A stretch of DNA of 64,000 nucleotides from Anisakis pegreffii (taxonomy: Eukaryota > Nematoda > Chromadorea > Rhabditida > Anisakidae): contig JAPYMA010000350.1 of the NCBI GenBank assembly GCA_035041965.1, positions 1 through 64,000 of the forward strand, read 5' to 3'. A program made the position numbers and the translations under genes. Under the pieces are notes generated by a model. It was not told the origin of the DNA, did no database searches, and saw only the letters and a program-made list of their open reading frames with translations. Shown here one piece after another: positions 1-10,900 of this stretch (positions within the stretch are counted from its first letter, which is position 1; every line of letters starts with the position of its first letter).

Positions 1-1268
1 TCGTCGTTCGTAATTGCTAGGTTCTCCATTATGCCGATCAGCTCCAGTTTCCAAAATCTCTCTACCGGATCCTCTGATATCGACGTCGCCACGGTGAGAG
101 AGTCGGCCGATGGGTTGTTGTAAGGATCGGTTTTTCCTTTACCACTCAATATCATTCCCAGACGGGATTGAAAGAGAGTGAAACCAGATGGTAATTTTGT
201 AGCGGATGCTAAATCCAAGATTTGATCCATTTGATCCACTCCAATTAGAACCGATACTGGAGCTGCTTGCGTTTCGAGTGGAAGAATCCTTCTCTGTGTG
301 AGTATTTTTGTGGGTAACTCCACAGTAAGTATTTTATGCGTAAGTTTTGGAACAACTAACGCACGAATTGTAGTCGGCCCGTCGTTTCGAGCCACTTGAA
401 TTTTGGCGATATCGGTTTGCGCGAGTTGGGTTGTAGTTTCTCCAAATCCGCTATTCGTAACTGGTTGTTGCCGATAATTGGCAGCTTGAGCTGCTGTACC
501 AGTTCTTTAGTGACATATGTGCTGTCACTACCGCTGCCGAATAGCACAACTGCCTTGTATCTTTGGTCAGGATTGTATGGGTTGATGACGTTGGCATACG
601 TCATCGGCAGTAGTGTTTGATTCGTAACGAAATCGTCTTCGCTAGAATCTTGTTGCCCGAAAAGTGCAGTGTTTACTCGATTTAACTGCTTACTTGATTT
701 ATTATTATTGTTGTTGTTGACAGCGGTTGCCATTGTTGTTTGTCGTCTCGATTGTCGTGCACCTCGATTGCCACCGCTTGTATGCTGATGGCTCGATCGA
801 CTTGTTTCCTTCGCAGCTTCGCAGTAGCAGAAGGCCTGATGGTGATTTGTTTTCCTGCAGTAATAGCACGGGATTGTTGACTTCAGCAGTCTTTCGATAT
901 ATGTCCTTTTTCAGACATCATAGGCAAAGCTTGTGTTGCTTTGCTGGTTTGTACGGCCTTTCACCGTATTGTATTGCTCACATTGAGCTGCCCAGTGCTT
1001 GCCTCCACAGAAGGGGCATGCACTTGAGCTATTGTATTTGTTAAGGACGATACCTGGTCCTCGTTGTTGTTGCTGCTGAGTCATCGTGAACGCGGAGCTG
1101 GATTCCACGTCCTTGTCTCGACCAATCGATTGTTGTCGTTCGACCGGATGTGACCATTTCATATTTTCGCGCACTTTCACTTGTCCAATCGATGCCACTG
1201 GTGCTGTCGAATATTCTCGTCAGCGTAGCAGTTAATTCATTAATATTTGGAATAATAGTGGCAGTCAT
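1..1268 (-). pseudogene. gag-pro-pol remnant of BEL/Pao element
   Basis: An ATG at 1266-1268 opens about 40 gag-like codons. The reading then moves to another frame, which carries a zinc knuckle with spacing C-x2-C-x3-H-x4-C (about 1000-1040). Full-length gag proteins have several hundred residues before this knuckle, so most of gag is deleted. The next open frame (733 to 356) contains the aspartic-protease motif, where the expected D-S-G-S reads F-G-S-G-S, so the catalytic Asp is lost. This frame ends at a stop near 356, but a shift near position 405 restores a good family match (ALVVP-LT-I, then LIGVDQMD and LPSGF) down to the window edge. So it has at least two frameshifts, one large deletion and a lost active site. 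Confidence 0.7.
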
Positions 1269-1302
1269 TGTGAGTTTCTTACCTCACCGGCTGGGCCCCC
1301 AG

Positions 1303-2077
1303 ATATCGAGAAGACTAATAAATAAGAACGATTGATGATAAGATTTGTTCTCGACAACAAATCTTAAGTTGTTGAGAGGCGTTGTAGTGCGGTAATAAGG
1401 GAACGAACATTAAGATAATTTTATTGGATATGGGCAAATAGATACAATATGAGGTGTAAAGTTGATTTGACGACGATAGATTATGTCAAAGGGGAAAAGT
1501 GGCGACTCCATATTGAAGGTGATGATAAGATAATGGATAGAGTATCCGTTTATCTTAGGTCGTTGGGTCAGTCGTTGATTGTAGTAGCGCAGTCGTTGTT
1601 GTATTGTCAGCAGTGACTCCTTGTTGTTGTAGAAGTAGGAGGAGTCTGACGACTCCTCGTTGTTGTAGAAGCAGGAGGAGTCTGACGACTCCTCGTTGTT
1701 GTAGAAGTTGGAGTGGAGTAGGAGTGGAGTGACTTCACTGATCCATGCGATGATATTTATACTCTTCTTGAGCCGAAACCGCGTAGACCAGTCTTGTTGT
1801 TTTGATAATTTCCGTTTCGAAGATCACGGTCACATAACTGGCTTCGATGCGCAGATTTGTTTTTGAAGGCCACAAACTGGCCTTGATACGTATCTCGTTC
1901 CGATTGTTTTGCTGTTTTAACGGTTTTTGGAACCGTTATTTGATTTATTATTGTTGACGTATCTATTACTAGTTTGGAGTCTTGCTTGAAATGACATTCA
2001 AATGTCATTAATCATTTCACTAATTTAAATCTGTTATTTATAAATTATGGAGGATTTTACTCGCGGGCTTCGCGACA
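1303..2077 (-). repeat. LTR 1 of BEL/Pao-type element
   Basis: The minus-strand start TGTCGCGA at 2077 matches the start of the second LTR at 3648. A TATAAATA box lies at 1754-1761 and is shared with the second LTR (3425-3432). On the gag side a TGGGGGCCC block begins at 1301 and could be the tRNA primer-binding site, which would put the LTR end near 1303. The last bases before it are not the usual CA, so this boundary is uncertain. The LTR contains a 36-bp tandem repeat. Confidence 0.55.
1612..1712. repeat. 36-bp tandem repeat inside LTR 1
   Basis: About three copies of a 36-bp unit built on GACTCCTCGTTGTTGTAGAA occur. The clearest unit is 1648-1683. The first copy differs by single substitutions, and the third degenerates after about 28 bases. 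It lies downstream of the TATA box in transcription direction, so it would be in the transcribed leader. It is not seen in the second LTR. Confidence 0.8.
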
Positions 2078-2105
2078 CTCCCGAGCGGAAAAAGTCTCAC
2101 GTTTG

Positions 2106-2620
2106 TTATAGTGGACTTATCAAAGGTGAAAATATTGATGCTGGCCTTTGGAGTCGGATCCCAGGTGTCGCATTTGTTAGTCTCGGGCGTTGTACCGCCG
2201 GAGTTGCATTTGTTGGTTTCGGGCGTCGTACCAATTCCTTGAGTTCGATGCCCGTGGCAGTCACGCGTTCGTTGTCGAAGGTGGATGGGAATTGGATTCG
2301 GACTTTGCTACTTGAACCGAGGCATCCAGTGAATTTAAAGTACAGCAAAAGTGCTGCGATTCCCAACAGGGTCACTCCGATGATGATCGCGATGATCACG
2401 TATCGGTCGCTGAATGTACTGAGAACAGCTTGTATTTCCTCAGCTGTTTTGGTGACTCGCTCTTCAGCCATCCATAAGATTTTTTCGCCCTCATTACTCA
2501 AACTCTCGAACGTACCGTCCGTCGGTGTATCTGAACCGACGTCGGCACTAACTTGCTGCTTCTCTGAATGTAGGAGTGAGAGAGCTTGATTAGTACACGT
2601 TGCCTTTCTAAGTTAGGCAA
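2106..2620 (-). pseudogene. Env-like transmembrane fragment of LTR retroelement
   Basis: On the minus strand, just upstream of LTR 1, is an open frame of about 170 codons bounded by an in-frame TAA near 2618-2620 and a stop at 2106. It carries a helical, charged stretch and then one strong hydrophobic segment of about 23 residues (roughly 2330-2400) followed by Cys-Leu-Gly-Ser-Ser and a hydrophilic tail. This is the shape of the membrane stem and cytoplasmic tail of the glycoprotein encoded 3' of pol in some nematode BEL/Pao elements. A second open frame (2800 to 2498) lies directly upstream in another phase, so the coding sequence is broken. The call rests on position and topology, not on a recognised fusion motif. 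Confidence 0.45.
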
Positions 2621-2809
2621 CGGACTAGTCTTGAAAGTCAACTCGTCTATCGTCTGATCGGATGATGACGAATCGGAATCGGTCGTGATATTGCTGTCAC
2701 ACGTCGATACCAGCAGCGCGTCGTCGGATTGTCGAAGGCGAATGACCAGATAAATATTTGACAATAGCAGATTGATTATTACATGACGGAATAAATACAA
2801 GACGATAAT

Positions 2810-3648
2810 ATGGTTTATAGCGGAAGGCAGTTGGCGGGCAGATCAGAATGACGACGCTCGCATTGTATTAGAGAGGAAAACAAAGAGATATAAAAGGATA
2901 AAGGGATACAAAGGAATGAAGGGATGTAAACTATCCGATTATCGCTCGGACTGACTCCGATAAAATTCAGAATTTCTATCGAGGAATTCCTTGAATACAG
3001 CTTGACGATGCAATAGAACAGATGACGATTGGCATAGTACTTGATTCGACGTCAGAAAATTAATTACACTCATAAACAAAGCGGCAATTGGATTTACAGC
3101 ACTTGCTGAATAACAGATAGGGTGAATAACTCTGAGAGAATAGAGGGTCGAGTTGTGTGGCGAGATAACGATGGGACATAAACATCCGATTGTTTCTGAT
3201 CAAATGTGAGATAAGATTATTGACGAGTTGAATATCACAACGACCAAGTATTTGATGCGTCGATATAGCAGGCATAGTTGAGGTCGAGCTTTAGACTGAC
3301 CATTGAAATGGTAAGGATCGAAGTCATGCAGACGGCCCGGCTAAGCCAGCGGCCCGCTGCTCTGCCCACTGGTCGTGGTTGGGACCGAGAAATTGAAATG
3401 TGTCTAGTAGCGTTGAAGTGGCGATATTTATACTCTCTTCTAGAGGCGGAGTTGTTCTGATTATCTTTGATGAATCTGTTGTTTTGATGACTTTCGAGGT
3501 TATTAATCACGGACAGATTTGGTCGTTTCGGTTGTTTTGACAGCTGAAGATTTTCGAAGATGGTTAATCACGGACAGATACTCAATTGAAGTTCAAGGTT
3601 GAGCGTGCAAAACGCGTTACCGCGTTCTTATTCGCAGGGCTCGCGACA
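2810..3648 (-). repeat. LTR 2 and adjoining leader, related to LTR 1
   Basis: The minus-strand start TGTCGCGAGCCC at 3648 mirrors that of LTR 1. A TATAAATA box is at 3425-3432, and the stretch 3480-3600 aligns loosely with 1790-1960 (repeated AATCACGGAC and TTGTTTTGA words). TATA lies about 220 bp from the start here against about 320 bp in LTR 1, so the copies have diverged a great deal. The left boundary could not be fixed, and 2810-2990 holds no recognisable gene. In transcription direction this LTR is followed directly by the env-like fragment, so the element it belonged to has lost gag and pol. Confidence 0.4.
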
Positions 3649-3879
3649 AAGTTTGCACAGTGATGAAATATACATTTCTGTTGCGAAGAGATAACATTTC
3701 CAATAAAATTTTATCCACTCGTAATATCAGTGGATATTATCCGCAGTACTTGAATTCCACAGCATTTGTTCGTTGAAATTTGTCTGGAAATTGCATGTCA
3801 TGAACAACCGATTCAGTTTTTTGTTTCAAATCGAAAATCGTTTTCTAACAAACCAATCGGTTCGATAACCCTGCTTCTT

Positions 3880-4310
3880 GGGTTTGGCAATCTACTTGTG
3901 GATATTTGGCACCGTTGAATCGAGAAAAATTTTGGCTTTCCATGAACTATATCATAACCAGTCAATTTCTCTCCAATACTCACAAATACTTAACTTTCTA
4001 AAGGTATGTCAATCAAAATAAAGAAAGCATCAGTTCATCATGACATTGGCTGGACCTTTCTCCTCAGGTTTGCCCATCTACATATGGGTGTTTTGGTACT
4101 GATAGATCGAGGAGAATCTCAGTTTTCCAAAAGCGCATATTTGGCCGGTCAGTCTCCTCCAATTACTGAGAGATTCGTAATTTTCTTAAGTTATGTCACT
4201 CAAAATACCCAAAGCACTGGTCCATTTAAATATTCGAGTTACCCTGCTCCTAACAATAAGATTTGCTACTCTACATTTCAATATTTTTATTTTTAGAAAG
4301 TCGAGTTTCT
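3880..4310. repeat. Diverged tandem repeat, unit about 170 bp
   Basis: Two units and part of a third share blocks such as TTTGGCAATCTAC/TTTGCCCATCTAC, GATCGAGGAGAA/AATCGAGAAAAA, CAATTTCTCTCCAATACT/CAGTCTCCTCCAATTACT and TATGTCAATCAAAATA/TATGTCACTCAAAATA. Unit 1 is about 3880-4050, unit 2 about 4055-4225, and unit 3 breaks off near 4300. No coding potential was recognised. Confidence 0.6.
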
Positions 4311-4779
4311 TGTAACGATTGCGAGGTTTCCACAAATTGTTTATTTTCGTGATTACCTCAAATTTGGGTAATTACACCTTATACATTAACACGAATCACG
4401 AACGATAGTATAAATACTAACAATAATCAATGAAACATAAGAAATTATCTTAAATACATCATACAAATAAACATAATAATCGTAGAACTTTTCTTTTATA
4501 CTGATCCATTTCTAATGGTCATTTGCACCGCCCAATAATCTCACTTTGTCGCATTTACTTTCAACTAAGCCTTAGAAATCATTCTGATCTTATCTAACTA
4601 TCCCTCGAACCAATTTATCGCTGAATCTCTGTGGGATAGGTCGTCATATGAGTTCTAATGGCTCATTGCGTAAACAATCTGCTGTCAATCAAATTATCTA
4701 CATTATTATTAATTCATTCTAATGTTCTAAATATTAATTTTTAAATGCTCAAAACTGCTTCACGACACCACAATCGTGA

Positions 4780-4990
4780 CATTTCTTCTCCATTTAACGG
4801 TACCAAAATATGGTCTGATAAGCAGGACCCGTCGAATATTGTGATAGAATTGTGCTTTGGTTATTTTCTATGACATACTTTCAATGACAAAAATTGTGTC
4901 TGGGTGAATATACACTATTACTCAGACATTCTTAATTTTCTAAAGGTATGTCACAATTGCGAGGTAGGTCATTAGTCATCATGTTGAGGC
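4780..4990. repeat. Dispersed copy of the 170-bp repeat
   Basis: The block TTTTCTAAAGGTATGTCA with a preceding GAATATACACTATTACTCA, and the trailing GTCATCATG, match the tandem units at 3880-4300. The stretch 4310-4780 between them is AT-rich, without a recognised gene. Confidence 0.5.
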
Positions 4991-5004
4991 AAGTATTATA
5001 ATCA

Positions 5005-5076
5005 GGGGGTTTAGCTCAGGGGTAGAGCGCTCGCTTTGCATGCGAGAAGTCGGGGGTTCGAATCCCCCATCCTCCA
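5005..5076 (+). tRNA. tRNA-Ala (anticodon TGC)
   Basis: The 72-nt cloverleaf is complete: acceptor GGGGGTT with ATCCTCC, D-arm GCTC...GAGC, anticodon stem CTCGC/GCGAG around a TTTGCAT loop (anticodon TGC) and T-arm GGGGG-TTCGAAT-CCCCC. The discriminator is A and there is no intron. One T-T mismatch and one G-T pair occur in the acceptor stem. The G3-T70 pair is the universal alanine identity element, which supports the call. Confidence 0.95.
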
Positions 5077-5211
5077 GATACGTTTTGCTTTTTCACCATA
5101 GTCAAAAGGGAAACACCAGAGCGAGCAACACTCATATTGAGAATGTTCAGTTGTAAAGATTTATCCCTACTAAACGGATTATTTGTAACCTTTGTTTGCT
5201 CACTCTAGAAC

Positions 5212-5676
5212 ATGCCTCTTTCCTCTAGCTCCGCTCTGTTCCATACGGTGGCAAACAGGATGTTAATATCACTGGAAATGTTCAAATACACACGTTTCGC
5301 CTTCAAAAGACATCGTGGAAATTTCCGTAATTTACCCAAATACCAGGAGAGACTGATAATATTAGGGTTAGAAAGTTTAGAGGTACGAAGATTTTATGCA
5401 GATCTTTGTATAACCTATAACATCATTCAGTGTCAGATAGATTTCCCAATGGGTGAATTCTCCGAATATTCTTCAAGCACTGAACGAAACCGTCATAATG
5501 ATTCCTTTAAACTCACTGTTAAGCATCGCATATTAAACACGGCAAAGTTCTTCACAAATAGAGTCGTTAGAGTCTGGAATATATTTCCCAAAACACTGCT
5601 TCCTCCAAATCGCGTCAAATATTTGAATGCAGACTCCAATCTATTGCACCCGATGAAATCGGATTTATATACTTAA
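5212..5676 (+). mobile_element. LINE reverse-transcriptase C-terminal fragment
   Basis: An open frame of 154 codons shows the pattern that follows the RT fingers/palm in Jockey/CR1-like non-LTR retrotransposons: Y-x-x-R-L-x-x-L-G-L-E-S-L-E-x-R-R, then A-D-L-x-x-x-Y-x-I, and later F-F-T-N-R-V-V-x-V-W-N near the end. No RT catalytic motif (FADD type) lies upstream, so only the 3' end of an old copy is present. The leading residues before LPKYQERL are not family-like. No poly-A tail or target-site duplication was found. Confidence 0.7.
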
Positions 5677-6498
5677 CAAAATCGTGATAAACAATTAGCA
5701 AGAGCAGTGTGAGGAATGTAAATGAATCGCATTCATTCTATTTTTCTGTTTCTTTATATTTGGTGTTTGATTTCGTTTTTCATCCGCTCTCCCTTCATAT
5801 TCGCTGTGCTATTGCTATTTGTTACATATATTGCGAATGAATGTTGAGTCTTGAATTCTTCAAATTTTCAGTCAAGAGCCTTGAATGGAATAATATCCCA
5901 TATCAATTGCATAAAATATTCAAGTAGCTGCGCAGAGCGGCTTGAAATGAAACTGGTCATCCTTTTCTCTTGCATTGTTTAAGTTATACAAATTCTTTCG
6001 AGCGTTTCTATTTCTCAGTCCATTTGAAGAATCTCTCTCGAAAGGAGTTTAAGAGAACTTTGGAACAGAGAAGTATGCTGCGTTAATAGACAGCTTCTGA
6101 TTTTGTTCACCAGCAATTTTAATGTGCTTCACTACTTTTTTGAAAACTTTTGATTAATTGACGTTTTTGAATTTCGAAGTAGCAATGATGATTGTGACGC
6201 GAATCTTGGAAAAATCGCTACTCAGAAATCCCACGTTCGTTCAAACGCGCAACGTGATAGTGTTCGTCAGTTCGGATATTCGCATTCCGTACACTCATAA
6301 TGATTAGCTCTCACACACAGGATGAGCTGCTGCTGTTATTGCAAGTGAACAATCAAGAATTATATACGCAGAGCGGTGGAACTGTCATCGGAAAAACACA
6401 AGGAAACATCAAGAAGATGGGCAGGAATTATAGCGGAAAACAATGGGCACGACACATCATCCCTGTACTCAAGGCCTCGTAAGTTCGTGTATGGATAA
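5677..6498. other. Spacer without recognised gene
   Basis: This is AT-rich sequence between two retroelement relics. A 60-codon open frame at 6300-6482 lies directly upstream of the Penelope-like fragment and may be part of its decayed body, but no motif supports this. Confidence 0.4.
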
Positions 6499-7079
6499 CC
6501 AAATATCAGAATACCCTACATTACGGACGCTTTCTCATATCGAGTGGAGAAAATATTCTCAAAATGGAATGTAAGCGTCAATGTTATCCCCCAATCGCCC
6601 CCTTCGCTCAAAGACATATTAATAAACTCAAGACTATACGACTGCAGATGTAACGTGAACGACTGTGAAGTATGCAAGGAGGGTGACGGAGAATACAATG
6701 TCAAGCGTGTGGTATATAAAATTTCATGCAAGGAATGCCCATCGTTCTATATTGGGGAAACAGATCAGCCTTTGCGCCTCCGCTACAAGCAACATCTTGC
6801 GGAAATGAAGCATCCTGAACGAGACAGACCTTAGTCAGTCCGCATGAAAGAAACACACACGGGTCGGGTAGCACCTACTGAGATTGATATAATCTCTGTT
6901 GAGGGAAACCTACAACGCCGCAAAATAAAGGAGGCATCATTTATTCATAACCTCCAACCGGATATTAATGTACGACAAGAAATGTTTGAGGCGATGAAAG
7001 TATCGGTTGTTGTTGAAGATAATTTGTTGAGCATTAAAACCAATCACAGCATCTCGGCTATTAATATTATCATCACATG
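6499..7079 (+). mobile_element. Penelope-like element relic, GIY-YIG endonuclease end
   Basis: The frame that passes through 6544 starts after a TAA near 6497 and reads an IPYI-like segment and then a cysteine-rich block (C-x-C-x5-C-x2-C). Next come VVYKISC-x2-C and F-Y-I-G-E-T, the GIY-YIG-type signature in which the first half reads V-Y-K-I, followed by R-x-R-x3-H. A TAG at 6832-6834 interrupts the frame, which then continues as E-I-D-I-I and R-R-x-K-E-A-S-F-I. The Cys block before a GIY-YIG nuclease, and the EA-I-x-x-L end, are typical of the C-terminal half of Penelope-like retroelements. No reverse transcriptase was recognised upstream. Confidence 0.7.
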
Positions 7080-7921
7080 AACCACAACATGCTACTCTGA
7101 CTACTCATCAGTGCCCGTGACTATGTGCAACATGAAACCGAAACGTCTACCAATACCTTGATTCCGTTTATCTACCATACTTTATAATATTCTGTTCCAC
7201 TCCCCAGCTATCCCCAATCCCCTACCTATTACTGCTGATTATATTCTATCATCTACTAATATCGTAATCACTAGTACTGCAATGCTGCGCATCCACAGGT
7301 CGTAACAACTTAAGGTAACTCAGTTTCATTCGTGTCATTTGAAGATACTATCTCTCAACATGATATTTGCTGTGTGAACAATCAACCTATATCATTGAAC
7401 GAACGTACGATTTGAAGTGAGTGATTTTTCCAAGAACGCACACACAAGAAGCGAATCGTCCAAGTGGGTCGTCATGCCACAACGCTACTGTGTGCTTTTT
7501 GATCTCAATTTCAGGATGTGTTCAAGCTATTTTATTACTTTTAAGGGAATCGTATTGTAATATCATTGATTAGTTATTGTTCTGGTATATATTGTGTTGC
7601 ATCTTCATATTCTTGCGTGTGTTCGTGTTGTTTAACATGGTGAAGAACACATGCGAATTCCGCTGAAGAAATTGTGTTGCTTTGATTCGAGAATTTGACT
7701 GAATATCATTGAAAAAATGCTGGTTTGGTATTGGTAGCTTCTGCTTTGTAGGAGACTATCGTTGTCGTTATTGGAGTTTGGAGTTTTCATTTTCCTCATA
7801 TACGTTATTGTTGATTTTTCTCAGTAACTTTGTCCAATTGAATAGTGTAAACTCGTGATTTCATTTGGCTCGTGTACATATCTACAGAATCCACCAATTT
7901 CAGAAACCAAATTTGGAAAAG
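7080..7921 (+). other. Upstream region of the cyclophilin gene
   Basis: No gene was recognised. The CAATTTCAG ending at 7903 lies 18 nt before the cyclophilin ATG and is a good candidate for a spliced-leader acceptor. The rest is spacer next to the Penelope-like relic. Confidence 0.4.
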
Positions 7922-10900
7922 ATGTCAAAGAAAGAGCGCCGTCGTGCATTTTTCGACGTGACCATCGACGGTCGTTTATCTGGTCGTATCGTAATGGAAC
8001 TCTTCAATGATGCAGCACCTCGAACAGCGCATAATTTCCTGATGTTGTGCACTGGAATGGCGGGCGTTAGTAAGACAAGCAATGTGCCGCTTCATTACAA
8101 AGGCTCCACATTCCATCGTATCATCAAAAATTTCATGATTCAGGTTTGACACTTTACTTCAACTGCTTGGTTTATTTTTTCGTTTAATTTTTTTACTTTC
8201 GAGGAATTTAATCAGTAAAATTATCAGATTGAGATTGTAGAACTTACGTGCTTTGATTAGTTTTCATTCACAACTTTGATTGATCAGGAAAGATTAAGAT
8301 GTGATTGATATGACAACAAATTTAGATATAATTGCTAGTTATAATCTTACTAGCAAAGCGGTATTTTAGGGCGGTGATTTTACGAAAGGTGATGGCACAG
8401 GTGGAGAGTCAGTCTATGGTGGTATGTTCGATGATGAAGAGTTTGTTCACAAGCATTCTGAGCCGTATTTGTTGTCGATGGCCAATAAAGGACCGAACAC
8501 CAACGGGTCGCAGTTCTTCATTACAACGCAACCCGCACCACATCTGGATGGTATTCATGTTGTTTTTGGAAAGGTTCGTTATTTATCAGCTATCCTTTTA
8601 TTTGTTACATTGCGATACAATTCTTTTCCTTTGACTGCATTAATTAAATGATTGATTAGATCATTGTACGCTGATGCCAAACCGGTCATCCCAAAGTGTG
8701 ATACCATGCCACTCCTAGCCGTCATGACAATGAAAATAATAATAGTGAATTTAGTGATATTATGATAATAACAATAATAGTGGTAATGACATTTGTTAAT
8801 CTAATAATTCTATAGAAAGAGCAACTCAAGTGATGATATTCAAGATCAGCTCTCAGCTTTCACGATAAGAGGTAGTTTGAGTTGGTTTAGATAATGATAT
8901 GCTTGAAAATAAGCACTTCAGTGATAGCATTGTCAGCTTATGATTCATTGTTGTGATATGTTCAAGGTGGTTTCTGGTAAGGAAGTGGTGAATGAAATTG
9001 AACATTTGAAAACGAATGCGAAAAATAGACCGTTGGCTGATGTGGTCATATTGAATTGTGGTGAACTGATACGTAAAACGAAAAGACGTCATTCTGCATC
9101 TGAGTCCGATGCATCTGGAAGGTTTTAGTTGCTTTTTTGTGATGATTAGATTGCTTTATTTGTTTATTGTGATGGATAAATTCACGTCATTTGGAATGTA
9201 AAAATTTTAGTTTCCTCTTCATCCGCAGTAATTTCGAACAGTCGGTCTTATTTGTTCATATTACAGTTCATCGTCATCGTCAGAATCCTCTTCGTCACAA
9301 AAATCAGATGAGAAGTCGAAGAAGAAAAAACATAAAAAGAAAAAACATAAGGTTAAGAAATCAAAAAGTGAATCCGCCACAGTGGATCAGCTGGAAATCG
9401 GTGATTCAAGTGCAGCAGCTCACCCTCAAGAACCAATATCCACAGTGAAGGCTGAAGAAGTACCGAAAGATCCGGAACATCACAATCAATATTTAATGAG
9501 ACGGTTAATCTTTTGCTTTTATGTTCTCCTGGTGAACGGAACGGAACTGAATTTTTCATCTTGCCAAAATCTGCTCGATTACTTCATTAGCGAATTTCTT
9601 CGATACGTTGTAAATGTCGTCTTTCTTTACGGATTTTTCTTTTCATTTGATTTACGGATAAAGGTGAATTGTAAAGTTGAAAGGTTTTAATTGTTTGTTG
9701 GATGTGCGATTTGCTCATTGGGAGGAATTAATTGAAGTTTTCGTTGATTACAGCTCAAGAACACCAGAAGAGAAACGTAAAGAAAAAGAGAAGTTGAAGG
9801 AAAAGGAACGTAAAAAACGCGGCGAATCTCCGTCGCGTCTGTCTGCGTCAGCAACGAATTCTCGCTCAAGACGCGAAGCTTTTGATTCACGTCGTCTCAA
9901 ACATCGTCTGCGTTTGACTCGTACCGGTCATAAAATTAAGGTTCAGTGATTTGATTTCGGTTGATTCTTATTCGCTTTATATTGCGTAGCAAATAGGAGT
10001 AGGTTGGATATGGTAGAGTGAATGTATCGTTCATATTGTATTTTCACTTTGGAAACTCTGTTTTAAAAGTTATTATTACTATTACTGTTATTGATGGATG
10101 AGAAATTTTGTTGGTTCACTCTTATTGATATTTATTTTACTCTTATCGGCAGTGTTTGTATAGCGTTAGCTAAATGATCAACACAGTAAGTTATCGTTCA
10201 GGGTAGAGGAGCACTGAGATTCCGTACACCCGAAGGTAGTGATCGTGAGCGGAGTCGCACACCACCTCATTGGAGACGGGAACAGGTGAGAGCTGGTTGA
10301 ATTTTTGTTATTTTGAATTTTTTGAAGCCATTTTGAATCGTCTTTTTGTGAAATTTGTAATTCGTCAACACATGATCAATTGAAATGTTCTCAGAATCGT
10401 GTCATATCGCTTGATGAATTGCATCGTCGCCAAGAACAAAACGAATCGGGAGAGCAACAACCCGTCAAAGACGATGTGGATGAACATGAGAAGGAGAATA
10501 AAGAGGACAAGGAAAAACGAGCGAAGAGACGAGAAAACGAGAGAGAGCGAGAGCCGAAACGAAGACGGGATGAGTCGGAGAAGGGAACGAGAGAACGTGA
10601 TGAAGAGCAGAGGAGTCGAAGACGTTCAGAACGAGAGAGTATCAGTGAAAAGGAGCGACGGGAGAGGGCGCGTGAGGTGAGATTCAGATTCGTTTATTTT
10701 TAAAATTTTTTATTTTTTTAAATTTCATTATTCTCTTTTTTCCTGTTCCTCAAAGGAATAACTATTTTTGAGGTCATTGCTCCAGTCTAATATGAAAATA
10801 CAATAATTAAGAGCGCAGTGATTGTTAGTATAAGATTGAAGTGTATTCTGCATTTAATTTATTTGATCCTCTGCGTTTTTATGTGGACTTTTATCGTAAT

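Larger units (their letters stand above)
1..2077 (-). mobile_element. BEL/Pao-type LTR retrotransposon relic, left end outside window
   Basis: Read on the minus strand this stretch holds, in order, an LTR (from 2077 down to about 1303), a short gag remnant, a CCHC zinc knuckle, a retropepsin-like domain and the beginning of the pol region that runs off the left edge. That order, the DUF1758-like region after the protease and the WKLE-LIGI block close to position 30 are the family signature of BEL/Pao elements. Frameshifts and a missing gag core show that it is dead. The assignment comes from motif recognition only. A gypsy-type element is less likely because of the protease and post-protease motifs. 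Confidence 0.75.

Noticed and set aside
2047..2589. 180-codon plus-strand ORF
   Set aside because: It is antisense to the env-like fragment, and its composition follows from that frame.
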